The notes under the pieces: model-generated
Told to the model about the DNA's origin: nothing
Databases searched by the model: none
What the model saw: the letters and a program-made list of their open reading frames with translations, nothing else
In this document: positions 7,772 through 14,373 of the stretch, piece by piece
Layout of the letters: each line of letters starts with the position of its first letter
Position numbering within the stretch: the first letter of the stretch is position 1
Assembly (NCBI GenBank): GCA_009774535.1
Contig: VSNY01000001.1
Location: 1 to 43,237, forward strand
Reading direction: 5' to 3'
DNA length: 43,237 nucleotides
Source of the DNA: Lachnospiraceae bacterium
GTDB taxonomy: Bacteria > Bacillota > Clostridia > Lachnospirales > Lachnospiraceae
Made by a program: the position numbers and the translations under genes

Positions 7772-7803
7772 AAAACGCAACACAATGTAAAGTGTGTTGC
7801 ATC
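7772..7803. repeat. Recombination site 2: imperfect palindrome, inverted relative to site 1
   Basis: The left arm AAAACGCAACACAAT (7772-7786) and centre GTAA (7787-7790) repeat the inner half of site 1 exactly in inverse orientation. The right arm AGTGTGTTGC (7791-7800) has one mismatch and then ATCAC instead of the T-run. The RNA can still form an 8-bp hairpin, but without a U-tract it should not terminate. The difference from site 1 means promoters reading rightward out of the segment pass into csrA, while those reading leftward are stopped. Confidence 0.65.
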
Positions 7804-7811
7804 ACAGACCA

Positions 7812-7850
7812 CGATGGGAATCGCATATGGGATATGCTAAAACAAGGAGG
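7812..7850 (+). promoter_or_regulatory. csrA leader with GGA-loop hairpins and a CsrA-like site at the ribosome binding site
   Basis: Two small hairpins present GGA in the loop: CGAT-GGGA-ATCG (7812-7823) and GCATA-TGGGA-TATGC (7823-7837). The ribosome binding site itself reads ACAAGGAGG (7842-7850), close to the CsrA consensus ACARGGAUGU. CsrA dimers bind such GGA loops and block ribosomes, so the gene is probably autoregulated. The hairpins share base 7823, so they cannot both be fully formed at once. Confidence 0.5.
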
Positions 7851-7855
7851 TTTGT

Positions 7856-8173
7856 ATGTTAAAGCTGACTTTAAAGGCCGGAGAATATCTGCTGATCGGA
7901 GATGGGATCAAGGTCGTATATACCGGCGGAAGCGGAAACAACGGGCATTTGCTTGTGGATGCTCCAAAATCCATGAATATCGCAAGGAGCGGAGCATTGG
8001 AAAAATACGGGATGGCGCCGGGGCCTGGAAATGAAGTGCGGCATTATAAGGACAGAGATCTGTCGCCGCAGGCACAGGAGAAGATTAAAGCGATCCTGAT
8101 GGAAGACCGGAAAAGGGCGAGAAAGGCGGAACGGGAGAGCAATGCCGGGAAATCTTTTACAGAACGTTTTTAA
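7856..8173 (+). CDS. csrA: CsrA-like translational regulator with C-terminal extension
   Basis: The first 50 residues align with CsrA without gaps: MLKLTLKAGEYLLIGD matches the MLILTRRVGETLMIGD type of N-terminus, VDAPKSM matches the VNAPKEV segment, and Arg44, the key RNA contact of CsrA, is present at exactly position 44. CsrA homodimers bind GGA motifs near ribosome binding sites; in Bacillus subtilis the target is flagellin (hag) mRNA and FliW antagonises it. At 105 residues this protein has an extra charged, helical tail of about 50 residues beyond the usual 60-75, function unknown. It sits 122 bases upstream of flagellin, whose leader has matching GGA hairpins. No fliW is visible in the window. 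The start has AAGGAGG six bases upstream. Confidence 0.75.
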   Translation: MLKLTLKAGEYLLIGDGIKVVYTGGSGNNGHLLVDAPKSMNIARSGALEKYGMAPGPGNEVRHYKDRDLSPQAQEKIKAILMEDRKRARKAERESNAGKSFTERF

Positions 8174-8177
8174 GAGG

Positions 8178-8287
8178 ATAATAATGCGGGGTAACCTAGG
8201 GCCTGCGCTTATTATATAGATAGGTCTTTGGGAAGAGCAAAGACGCACATGCACGCAAACGGATTTGCGGCATTAAAGACAAGGAGG
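8178..8287 (+). promoter_or_regulatory. Flagellin 5' leader with multiple CsrA-type GGA hairpins
   Basis: Between csrA and flagellin there are three stems. The first is ATAATAA/TTATTAT (8178-8184/8209-8215), extended by GCG/CGC. The second is GTCTTTG/CAAAGAC (8224-8230/8238-8244) with loop GGAAGAG. The third is GCAAA/TTTGC (8255-8259/8264-8268) with loop CGGA. The ribosome binding site ACAAGGAGG (8279-8287) is the further GGA site. In B. subtilis hag two CsrA sites, one over the Shine-Dalgarno, repress translation; the same layout is seen here with one more site. Confidence 0.6.
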
Positions 8288-8295
8288 AAAATATT

Positions 8296-9504
8296 ATGGC
8301 AATGGTAGTACAACACAATCTTACAGCAGTAAATGCAAACAGACAGTTAGGCGTTACAACAGGCGCACAGGCAAAGTCATCCGAGAAGTTATCTTCCGGT
8401 TACAGAATCAACCGTGCAGGCGATGATGCAGCAGGTCTTAAAATTTCTGAAAAAATGAGAAGCCAGGTTCGCGGTCTTGCAAAAGCTTCTTCCAATGCAC
8501 AGGACGGCATTTCTTTGATCCAGACAGCAGAAGGCGCGCTGAATGAAGCGCACAGCATTCTGCAGAGAATGAATGAATTGGCTGTACAGGGTGCGAATGA
8601 TACAAACGAAGGAATTGACCGCGACGCGATCAACCAGGAGTTAGATCAGCTGACACAGGAATTAGACAGAATTTCTACAACGACCCAGTTTAATAAGCAG
8701 AATTTGCTGGATGGGACGTTTAAAGAGAAGAACCTTCAGGTTGGTGCAAATGCGCATCAGAAAATTCAGATCACCATTGATAATATGGATGCAAAGTCTT
8801 TGGGATTAAAATCGATTACAAAGACAATAAGTAATGATAAACAGCTTGGAAATAAGCCTGTGAAGGTTATTTATGAAGGATTGGCAGCAAGCTACAAGAG
8901 TGCATACGCAACAAAAGCATCTGCTCTTAGCGCAGCGAAAGCATCCATTGGAAAAAAACTTACTGCAAGATATACCGAGTCTTTGTATGTAAAACAGTTT
9001 GACAAAGATACTGGCAGCGCTTTCTATGTAGGTCTGAATGATGGAAAACGGTATGGCACCGTAACAGCTGCTTTAACGGCTGATCGGAAAAATGCACTGA
9101 CCGCAATGAATCAGGCATTGGCTGCTGATTTTGCAAAGTATGTAGTAGTAACAGCAATGTCTGCAGGAAAAGCGCTTTCTGGTTATAAAGCATCCGGACA
9201 GCAGGTATCTGTAGATAACTATGCGGTTGCAAATGATTCACTTACAGCTATTCAGGATGCAATTAACAGAGTCTCTACACAGCGTTCTGCATTAGGCGCA
9301 ATCCAAAACAGATTAGAACATACCGTTGCTAATCTTGACAACGTGGCTGAAAATACACAGTCTGCAGAATCCAGAATCCGTGATACAGATATGGCTTCTG
9401 AGATGGTGGAATACAGCAAGAACAATATTCTGGCACAGGCTGGACAGTCTATGCTTGCACAGTCAAATCAGTCCACACAGGGCGTATTATCATTGCTGCA
9501 GTAA
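8296..9504 (+). CDS. fliC: Flagellin
   Basis: The 402-residue protein has the conserved N-terminal D0/D1 region (1-170: HNLTAVNANRQL, SSGYRINRAGDDAAGL) and C-terminal D1/D0 region (about 310-402, ending QSTQGVLSLLQ). A variable surface domain of about 140 residues lies between, rich in Ala, Ser, Thr and Lys. It polymerises into the filament after export through the flagellar type III apparatus. The TLR5-contact segment LQRMNELAVQ (89-98) is conserved. Ser/Thr in the variable region are plausible attachment points for the nonulosonic acid made by the genes that follow. AAGGAGG lies nine bases upstream of the ATG. Expression is probably controlled by the upstream invertible promoter and by CsrA. 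Confidence 0.95.
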   Translation: MAMVVQHNLTAVNANRQLGVTTGAQAKSSEKLSSGYRINRAGDDAAGLKISEKMRSQVRGLAKASSNAQDGISLIQTAEGALNEAHSILQRMNELAVQGANDTNEGIDRDAINQELDQLTQELDRISTTTQFNKQNLLDGTFKEKNLQVGANAHQKIQITIDNMDAKSLGLKSITKTISNDKQLGNKPVKVIYEGLAASYKSAYATKASALSAAKASIGKKLTARYTESLYVKQFDKDTGSAFYVGLNDGKRYGTVTAALTADRKNALTAMNQALAADFAKYVVVTAMSAGKALSGYKASGQQVSVDNYAVANDSLTAIQDAINRVSTQRSALGAIQNRLEHTVANLDNVAENTQSAESRIRDTDMASEMVEYSKNNILAQAGQSMLAQSNQSTQGVLSLLQ

Positions 9505-9532
9505 TACAGGAAATACTTGCCGGATTTATACA

Positions 9533-9567
9533 GAGCAGGGGTATGGGCAGCCATATCCCTGCTCTTT
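9533..9567 (+). terminator. Intrinsic terminator after flagellin
   Basis: Stem GAGCAGGGGTATGG (9533-9546) pairs with CCATATCCCTGCTC (9551-9564) across the loop GCAG, with one G-U pair, followed by TTTT. It should end most flagellin transcripts and leave a lower read-through level for the glycosylation genes, matching the large need for flagellin over its modifying enzymes. Confidence 0.75.
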
Positions 9568-9594
9568 TGCTGGAAAAAGACAGGAGATTTGCGT

Positions 9595-9918
9595 ATGGAA
9601 GACAAGGCAAAGCAGCTTTGGGTTGTGATTGATACGATTTGCGGCGGATATCATATCTATAAAGATGAAAAAGTGATAGAGAAAGCAAAGCAGGCAGCAG
9701 GACAGGTGCAGGAATATTGTGAAGTTTTTCTGCAGGGGAATTATTTCGGCTTAGATGAAGAAGCGTATGGGGAATTATGCAGTTATGTTGTACAGGTACT
9801 TAGAGATTTTGTGGAAGCGCTGGAACAGGAGGATACCGTGTTGATGCTGGATACCTTGGATTATGGCCTGCGGGAGTTGATAGACCTTTATCGGGAAAAA
9901 GATGAGGCAGCAATATGA
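9595..9918 (+). CDS. Small helical protein between flagellin and Maf, function unknown
   Basis: The ATG at 9595 follows AGGAGA and gives 107 residues; an upstream in-frame start at 9517 lies inside the flagellin terminator and is unlikely. The protein is acidic and almost wholly helical (EKAKQAAGQVQEYCEVFLQG, ELCSYVVQVLRDFVEALEQE). Its stop overlaps the maf start as ATGA, which indicates translational coupling. Position suggests an accessory to flagellin modification or a chaperone; it has roughly FliS-like size and helicity, but I see no FliS signature and do not assign that role. Confidence 0.65.
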   Translation: MEDKAKQLWVVIDTICGGYHIYKDEKVIEKAKQAAGQVQEYCEVFLQGNYFGLDEEAYGELCSYVVQVLRDFVEALEQEDTVLMLDTLDYGLRELIDLYREKDEAAI

Positions 9919-11795
9919 GAGAAACGATTTTTGAAAAAAACCTAAAAGCAATGGAACAGTGGTATCCGGATTTTGCAGATTTGATCAGACAGGGAAAATA
10001 TCAGGAAGATGATACAAACATACGGACAGAACAGTCCCAGGATGGAGAACTGATTTTTCGCATTGAGACAAAAGAAAAAAGACTTTATCTTGGTGGAAAA
10101 CGTAATGCGAAAGATCCCATACTGATGTGGCAGGAACGGCTGGGGGAGATTCATAAGTATGCTCCGGTGTTCTTAATGGGGATCGGTAGCGGAGCATATT
10201 TAAAATCTATGATTCAAAATTCACCAAAAGAAGCAAATATTATTCTATATGAACCATCGGTAGCTGTTTTTTTGGCAGCGCTTAAGGAAATTGATTTGTC
10301 AGAAGAAATAGGGAACAGGCCCATTGGCTTCGTTGTGGAAGGATTAAATGATACGGAATTTCTCCCAGTCGTGCAGGGTGTGCTGACATTGGAGACATTG
10401 GAATTTTTTATTTGTGAAGTACATCCTAATTATAAAACGGCATTCTCTGGTCAGCTGCAAAAAAGGATGAAGCAGCTTATGAAATATATCGAACGTTTTT
10501 TTGTAAATTTTAATACGAGAAGACTGCTTCAGGGGCATGCGGCCCAGAATGTTTTATACAATCTGCCATATGTAGCACAGGGTTATCATACGATGCAGCT
10601 TTCTAAAGTAATTCCATATAAAGGCGCAGCTGTATTAGTATCTGCCGGACCCTCTCTAAATAAAAATATGGAACAATTGAAACGTGCGAAGAACCATTTA
10701 TTTATGATTGCCGTGGATACGGCAGTAAAGCCGCTGTTGAAACAAGGGATTGTTCCTGATGTATTTATTACACTGGATGGAAGAAAACCGCTGGAATTAT
10801 TAAAGGGAGCAGAATGGTTGCCAGTCGTTTCCAATCCGGTCGCAAGATATGAATTGCTGGATCAGCAAAAAGGGAAAAAAATTTTCTTTTTTGACGGGTA
10901 TCAGTTGCCTTTGGATTTGTATGTACAGAATGGAAAAGTACTGCCAGGAGTGGCTGTCGGTGGTTCTGTAGCCTGCAGCGGATTTTCACTGTTATATAAA
11001 ATGGGGTTTGAGACAGTGATTTTGGTAGGACAGGATCTGGCTTATACCGATGATAAATCTCATGCAGACGGGACGTTTCGGGAGACGATGCCAAAAGAAA
11101 ACACAGAATCTATGATTCGGGTAAAAGGAAATTATCAGGACACGGTTCCCACACTAACAAATTTAAAAATATATCTGGAATGGTTTGCTGATTACATTAA
11201 AGGCGCAAAAGAGAGAGGGAATTTCAGAGTAATCAATGCTACAGAGGGAGGTGCCTATATAGAAGGCACAGAGCTGATGACTTTAAAAGATGCGATTGAT
11301 GAATATATTGGAGAAGAGACAGATTTTTCAGCCCGGATTGAAACAATGGAATCAGCATTTACGGCAGAAGAGAAAGAAAAAGCATATAAAAGTTTGAAAG
11401 AAATCCCAAAACAGTTTATAGAAATTGAAAAAATTGCACAGCAGCTGAAAAAGGAATATCAAAGAGTAGAAAAAATAGAAAAAAGCAAAAGCAAATGCAG
11501 TCAAAGCTATCAAAAGGTAATCAAAAAAATCAAGAAACTTACAGATCAATGCCATGGGTATTCCGGCTATCAGCTGGTGGAAGAAACACTTGGAACCGCG
11601 GAATATATTTTGCAGACAGAGTTTTTTTACGATCAGAATGATGTGGAAGCAAACGATCTGATTCTGCAGACAGCCGCCCAAGGAATCGCATACAGCGAAG
11701 TATTGGAAGAATGTGCAAAACTGATGCAGGAATTGTCCCGCCAGATGTTAGAGCGGGCTGACGATATATACGGAGGGAAAGATGCTGAACAATAA
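9915..11795 (+). CDS. maf: Motility accessory factor (Maf), flagellin nonulosonic-acid transferase
   Basis: The 626-residue protein carries the DUF115/MAF_flag10 core at about 225-420: GAAVLVSAGPSLNKN, VDTAVKPLLKQGIVPDVFITLDG, GGSVACSGFSLLYKMGF and VGQDLAYTDDKSHADG. Maf proteins transfer CMP-activated pseudaminic or legionaminic acid to Ser/Thr of flagellin in the cytoplasm before export. The region 440-600 is a long lysine- and glutamate-rich coiled coil. The start overlaps the preceding stop by four bases and the 3' end overlaps pseB by 14 bases, so these genes are translated as a block. The complete Pse pathway nearby points to pseudaminic acid as donor. Confidence 0.88.
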   Translation: MRETIFEKNLKAMEQWYPDFADLIRQGKYQEDDTNIRTEQSQDGELIFRIETKEKRLYLGGKRNAKDPILMWQERLGEIHKYAPVFLMGIGSGAYLKSMIQNSPKEANIILYEPSVAVFLAALKEIDLSEEIGNRPIGFVVEGLNDTEFLPVVQGVLTLETLEFFICEVHPNYKTAFSGQLQKRMKQLMKYIERFFVNFNTRRLLQGHAAQNVLYNLPYVAQGYHTMQLSKVIPYKGAAVLVSAGPSLNKNMEQLKRAKNHLFMIAVDTAVKPLLKQGIVPDVFITLDGRKPLELLKGAEWLPVVSNPVARYELLDQQKGKKIFFFDGYQLPLDLYVQNGKVLPGVAVGGSVACSGFSLLYKMGFETVILVGQDLAYTDDKSHADGTFRETMPKENTESMIRVKGNYQDTVPTLTNLKIYLEWFADYIKGAKERGNFRVINATEGGAYIEGTELMTLKDAIDEYIGEETDFSARIETMESAFTAEEKEKAYKSLKEIPKQFIEIEKIAQQLKKEYQRVEKIEKSKSKCSQSYQKVIKKIKKLTDQCHGYSGYQLVEETLGTAEYILQTEFFYDQNDVEANDLILQTAAQGIAYSEVLEECAKLMQELSRQMLERADDIYGGKDAEQ

Positions 11796-12780
11796 AACGA
11801 TTTTGGTGACCGGAGGGACAGGTTCTTTCGGAAACGCATTTACGTCATATGTACTGGAGCATTATCATCCGAAAAAAATTATTATTTATTCCAGGGATGA
11901 ATATAAGCAATTTTTAATGAAGGAAAAATTTTGTAAACAGAAAGACCTGCTGCGGTTTTTTATCGGCGATGTACGAGATCGAGACAGGCTGTACCGGGCC
12001 TTTGTCGGCGTAGATTATGTGGTGCATGCGGCAGCTTTAAAACAGGTGCCAGCCTGCGAATACAACCCAATGGAGGCGGTAAAGACAAATATCAACGGGG
12101 CGATGAATATCGTAGACGCGGCGCTGGACTGCGGGGTTCGGCGGGTAGTAGCGTTGTCTACTGATAAAGCAGTGAATCCGATTAACCTGTACGGAGGGAC
12201 AAAGCTGGTATCGGATAAACTATTTCTTGCGGCTAACGCGTATGCGGGAGAAAAAGACGTATGTTTTTCGATCGTCCGTTATGGAAATGTGGCAGGCAGC
12301 CGCGGTTCGGTCATTCCGTTTTTTCAAAATATTGCGGACAGCGGAAAAAAGATACTGCCGATTACAGATTACCGCATGACCCGGTTCTGGATCAGTCTGG
12401 AGCAGGGGGTGGAATTGGTGATCAAGGCGTTACGGGAAGCCCGCGGCGGGGAGACGTTTATTTCCAAAATTCCGTCTTTTAAGATTACCGATCTGGCGCA
12501 GGCGATCCTGCCTGGCTGCGAAATGCCGGAGGTAGGCATTCGTGAAGGAGAAAAGCTGCATGAAATTATGGTAACCCGTGAAGACGCCGCGATGACTTAT
12601 GAATATGAGGAGCATTTTATTGTCTATCCGCATTACAGCTGGTGGGACAGTAAACGGATTCTGCCGGGAGGCAGGAAGGTACCGGATGGATTTGCGTATA
12701 GTTCCGGAACGAATACGCAGTGGCTGGATACGGAACAGCTAAAGCAACGCCTGGCGCATGGGCATCCAGGTCATTTTTAG
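11782..12780 (+). CDS. pseB: UDP-N-acetylglucosamine 4,6-dehydratase (inverting), PseB
   Basis: A 332-residue short-chain dehydrogenase/epimerase-type enzyme. It shows the nucleotide-binding TGGTGSFG at the N-terminus, HAAALKQVPACEYNP, and the catalytic group in LSTDKAVNPINLYGGTK, where Asp and Lys replace the usual Ser/Thr and the YxxxK pair is retained. This is typical of FlaA1/PseB, which removes water at C4/C6 and inverts C5 of UDP-GlcNAc as the first step to pseudaminic acid. A GNVAGSRGSVIPFF motif follows. It begins 14 bases inside maf with AGGGA upstream. The alternative, a CapD-like retaining dehydratase, is less likely given length and context with PseC, PseH, PseI and PseF. Confidence 0.9.
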   Translation: MLNNKTILVTGGTGSFGNAFTSYVLEHYHPKKIIIYSRDEYKQFLMKEKFCKQKDLLRFFIGDVRDRDRLYRAFVGVDYVVHAAALKQVPACEYNPMEAVKTNINGAMNIVDAALDCGVRRVVALSTDKAVNPINLYGGTKLVSDKLFLAANAYAGEKDVCFSIVRYGNVAGSRGSVIPFFQNIADSGKKILPITDYRMTRFWISLEQGVELVIKALREARGGETFISKIPSFKITDLAQAILPGCEMPEVGIREGEKLHEIMVTREDAAMTYEYEEHFIVYPHYSWWDSKRILPGGRKVPDGFAYSSGTNTQWLDTEQLKQRLAHGHPGHF

Positions 12781-12803
12781 AAGATCAGTAAGGAGAGATT
12801 GCA

Positions 12804-13466
12804 ATGGGCTATCATACAGAGCAGGAAGAATTTTGGAGTGGAACATTCGGTGAAACTTACATCAGACGTAATAACAACCAAAGACTGCTGGCTTCTAATA
12901 TTGCGTTATTTTCTGCAGTATTAAAGCGGACGGAACCGATCAAAAATATGATTGAATTTGGTTCTAATATCGGGTTGAATTTAAAAGCCATGAAAACACT
13001 TATTCCGGATCTTTCCTGTGCCGCGATTGAAATTAATCATCAGGCAGCTGAAATCTTGCGGGAAGATTCCTTTTTTGAAGAAGGCGTGGAGGTATTTGAG
13101 GGTTCTATTTCAGAGTATGAACCAGGTCAGCGGTACGATTTTGTCTTGATCAAAGGGGTGCTGATTCATATGCATCCGCAGGAGCTGGAACATATATATG
13201 ACAAGCTGTATCAATCTTCGCAACGGTATATTTGTATGGCTGAATATTATAATCCTTCACCCGTAATGGTACGATATCACGGAAATGACAATCGTCTATT
13301 TAAACGGGATTTTGCAGGCGAATTTCTGGAACGTTACCCGGATGTAAAATTGCTGGATTATGGATTCTGGTATCACAAAGATCCGAATTTTCCGCAGGAT
13401 GATATTACCTGGTTTTTGATGGAAAAGAGCGGAAACAGGGAGGAAAGCAGAAAAGAAAATGCATAA
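12804..13466 (+). CDS. Pseudaminic acid biosynthesis-associated methyltransferase
   Basis: The 220-residue protein has a class I SAM-dependent methyltransferase fold: glycine-rich motif I in MIEFGSNIGLNLKAM, an acidic turn in CAAIEINHQAAEIL and motif IV region YDFVLIKGVLIHMHPQEL. The opening YHTEQEEFWSGTFGETYIRRN and the aromatic stretch YICMAEYYNPSPVMV match a methylase family that co-occurs with Pse clusters. It presumably methylates the Pse sugar, an intermediate or the CMP-activated form; which of these is not established by the sequence. AGGAGA lies upstream and the 3' end overlaps pseF by eight bases. Confidence 0.8.
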   Translation: MGYHTEQEEFWSGTFGETYIRRNNNQRLLASNIALFSAVLKRTEPIKNMIEFGSNIGLNLKAMKTLIPDLSCAAIEINHQAAEILREDSFFEEGVEVFEGSISEYEPGQRYDFVLIKGVLIHMHPQELEHIYDKLYQSSQRYICMAEYYNPSPVMVRYHGNDNRLFKRDFAGEFLERYPDVKLLDYGFWYHKDPNFPQDDITWFLMEKSGNREESRKENA

Positions 13467-14172
13467 AAATCAGACAGAACGGGACGCGATCGCAATTATT
13501 ACTGCCCGCGGCGGCAGCAAAAGGATTCCACGGAAAAATATAAAAGATTTTTGCGGAAAGCCGATAATCGCATATCCGATTATTGCAGCGCTTGATTCTG
13601 GAATTTTCGATGAAGTAATGGTATCAACAGAAGATCCTGAGATTGCAGGTATTGCCATAAAATATGGGGCAGCAGTCCCTTTTTTGCGAAGTGCGGCAGC
13701 TGCGGACGACTATGCTGCGACGGCAGAGGTATTGACAGAAGTGATTCAAACTTATCAGAAAACAGGTCAATTTTTTGCAAGAGCCTGTTGTATTTATCCG
13801 ACCGCTCCGTTTGTGACGCCTGAAAAATTAAAAGCTGCGATGGAACTCCTGCAAGAAGAACATACCGAAGCGGTCGTTCCAGTGACGGCGTTTTCTTTTC
13901 CTCCGTTGCGCGGCATGTATATCCGCGAAGGCAGTCTGCAGTATTGCAGCCCGCAATATGCAGACTGCCGTTCACAAGATCTGGAAACGATGTATCATGA
14001 CTGCGGGCAGTTTTATTGTTTTAAGCCGGATGTTTTGCTGCGGAAAAGACGTCTGATTACAGAATACGCAAAAGCGCTGATTGTGCCGGAACAGGAAGTG
14101 CAGGATATTGATACGCCGCAGGATTGGGAGATTGCAGAACTCAAATACGGGCGGCTGCATTCGGTTTTATAG
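13459..14172 (+). CDS. pseF: Pseudaminic acid cytidylyltransferase PseF
   Basis: The 237-residue protein belongs to the CMP-sialic acid synthetase family. The nucleotide-binding signature AIITARGGSKRIPRKNIKDF is at residues 11-30, with KPIIAYPI next and the metal-site Asp in QDIDTPQDW near the end. It couples CTP and pseudaminic acid to CMP-Pse, the donor for Maf. Overlap with the upstream methylase and similar size to known PseF support the call; legionaminic (NeuA-like) specificity cannot be excluded from sequence alone. After it comes a 200-base gap with repeats, the only sizeable break in the operon. Confidence 0.87.
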   Translation: MHKNQTERDAIAIITARGGSKRIPRKNIKDFCGKPIIAYPIIAALDSGIFDEVMVSTEDPEIAGIAIKYGAAVPFLRSAAAADDYAATAEVLTEVIQTYQKTGQFFARACCIYPTAPFVTPEKLKAAMELLQEEHTEAVVPVTAFSFPPLRGMYIREGSLQYCSPQYADCRSQDLETMYHDCGQFYCFKPDVLLRKRRLITEYAKALIVPEQEVQDIDTPQDWEIAELKYGRLHSVL

Positions 14173-14274
14173 TTGTAGCTGCGAAGATGCAGATGGGTTT
14201 GGTATTCCTGGATGAAGAGATGCAGATAAGATTTTAAAAGGATTTGAAAATCTTATGGATACGATTATGGCAAG

Positions 14275-14362
14275 GATATAGAAAAGATATAGAAAGCATA
14301 TAGAAAGCATATAGAAAGCATATAGAAAAGTTATATAAGGTTATAGGAAGGAAATAGAAAGG
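14275..14362 (+). repeat. 11-bp tandem repeat upstream of pseI
   Basis: Eight consecutive 11-base units, consensus CATATAGAAAG, fill 14275-14362; units 2-5 are nearly identical and the outer ones decay (GTTATATAAGG, TTATAGGAAGG, AAATAGAAAGG). The last units supply the purine-rich ribosome binding region for pseI. The period equals about one helical turn, so A-tracts are in phase and may bend DNA. Slippage could change the length of the leader without touching a reading frame. Confidence 0.8.
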
Positions 14363-14373
14363 ATGCAGCAGCA

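Larger units (their letters stand above)
6931..7803. mobile_element. Putative invertible DNA segment carrying its own recombinase and a flagellar-type promoter
   Basis: The segment is bounded by palindromic sites with opposite central spacers (TTAC at 6948-6951, GTAA at 7787-7790) and contains a FimB-sized tyrosine recombinase. A sigma-D-type promoter near its left end points outward to the left. Inversion maps position p to 14738-p. That places the -10 at 7749-7756 reading right, with a predicted start about 94 bases before csrA. Known precedents are the Fim, Mpi and Clostridioides difficile RecV/flg switches; this particular arrangement is inferred from sequence only. Confidence 0.65.

Noticed and set aside
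7788..7815. TAAAG (site 2 centre) followed by ACCACGAT as a sigma-D promoter directly before csrA
   Set aside because: The -10 matches GCCGATAT poorly and would leave about 40 bases to csrA. The minus-strand GCCGATAT at 6982 is far better.
9595..9918. FliS flagellin chaperone
   Set aside because: Size, helicity and position are suggestive, but no FliS signature is visible, so function is left open.
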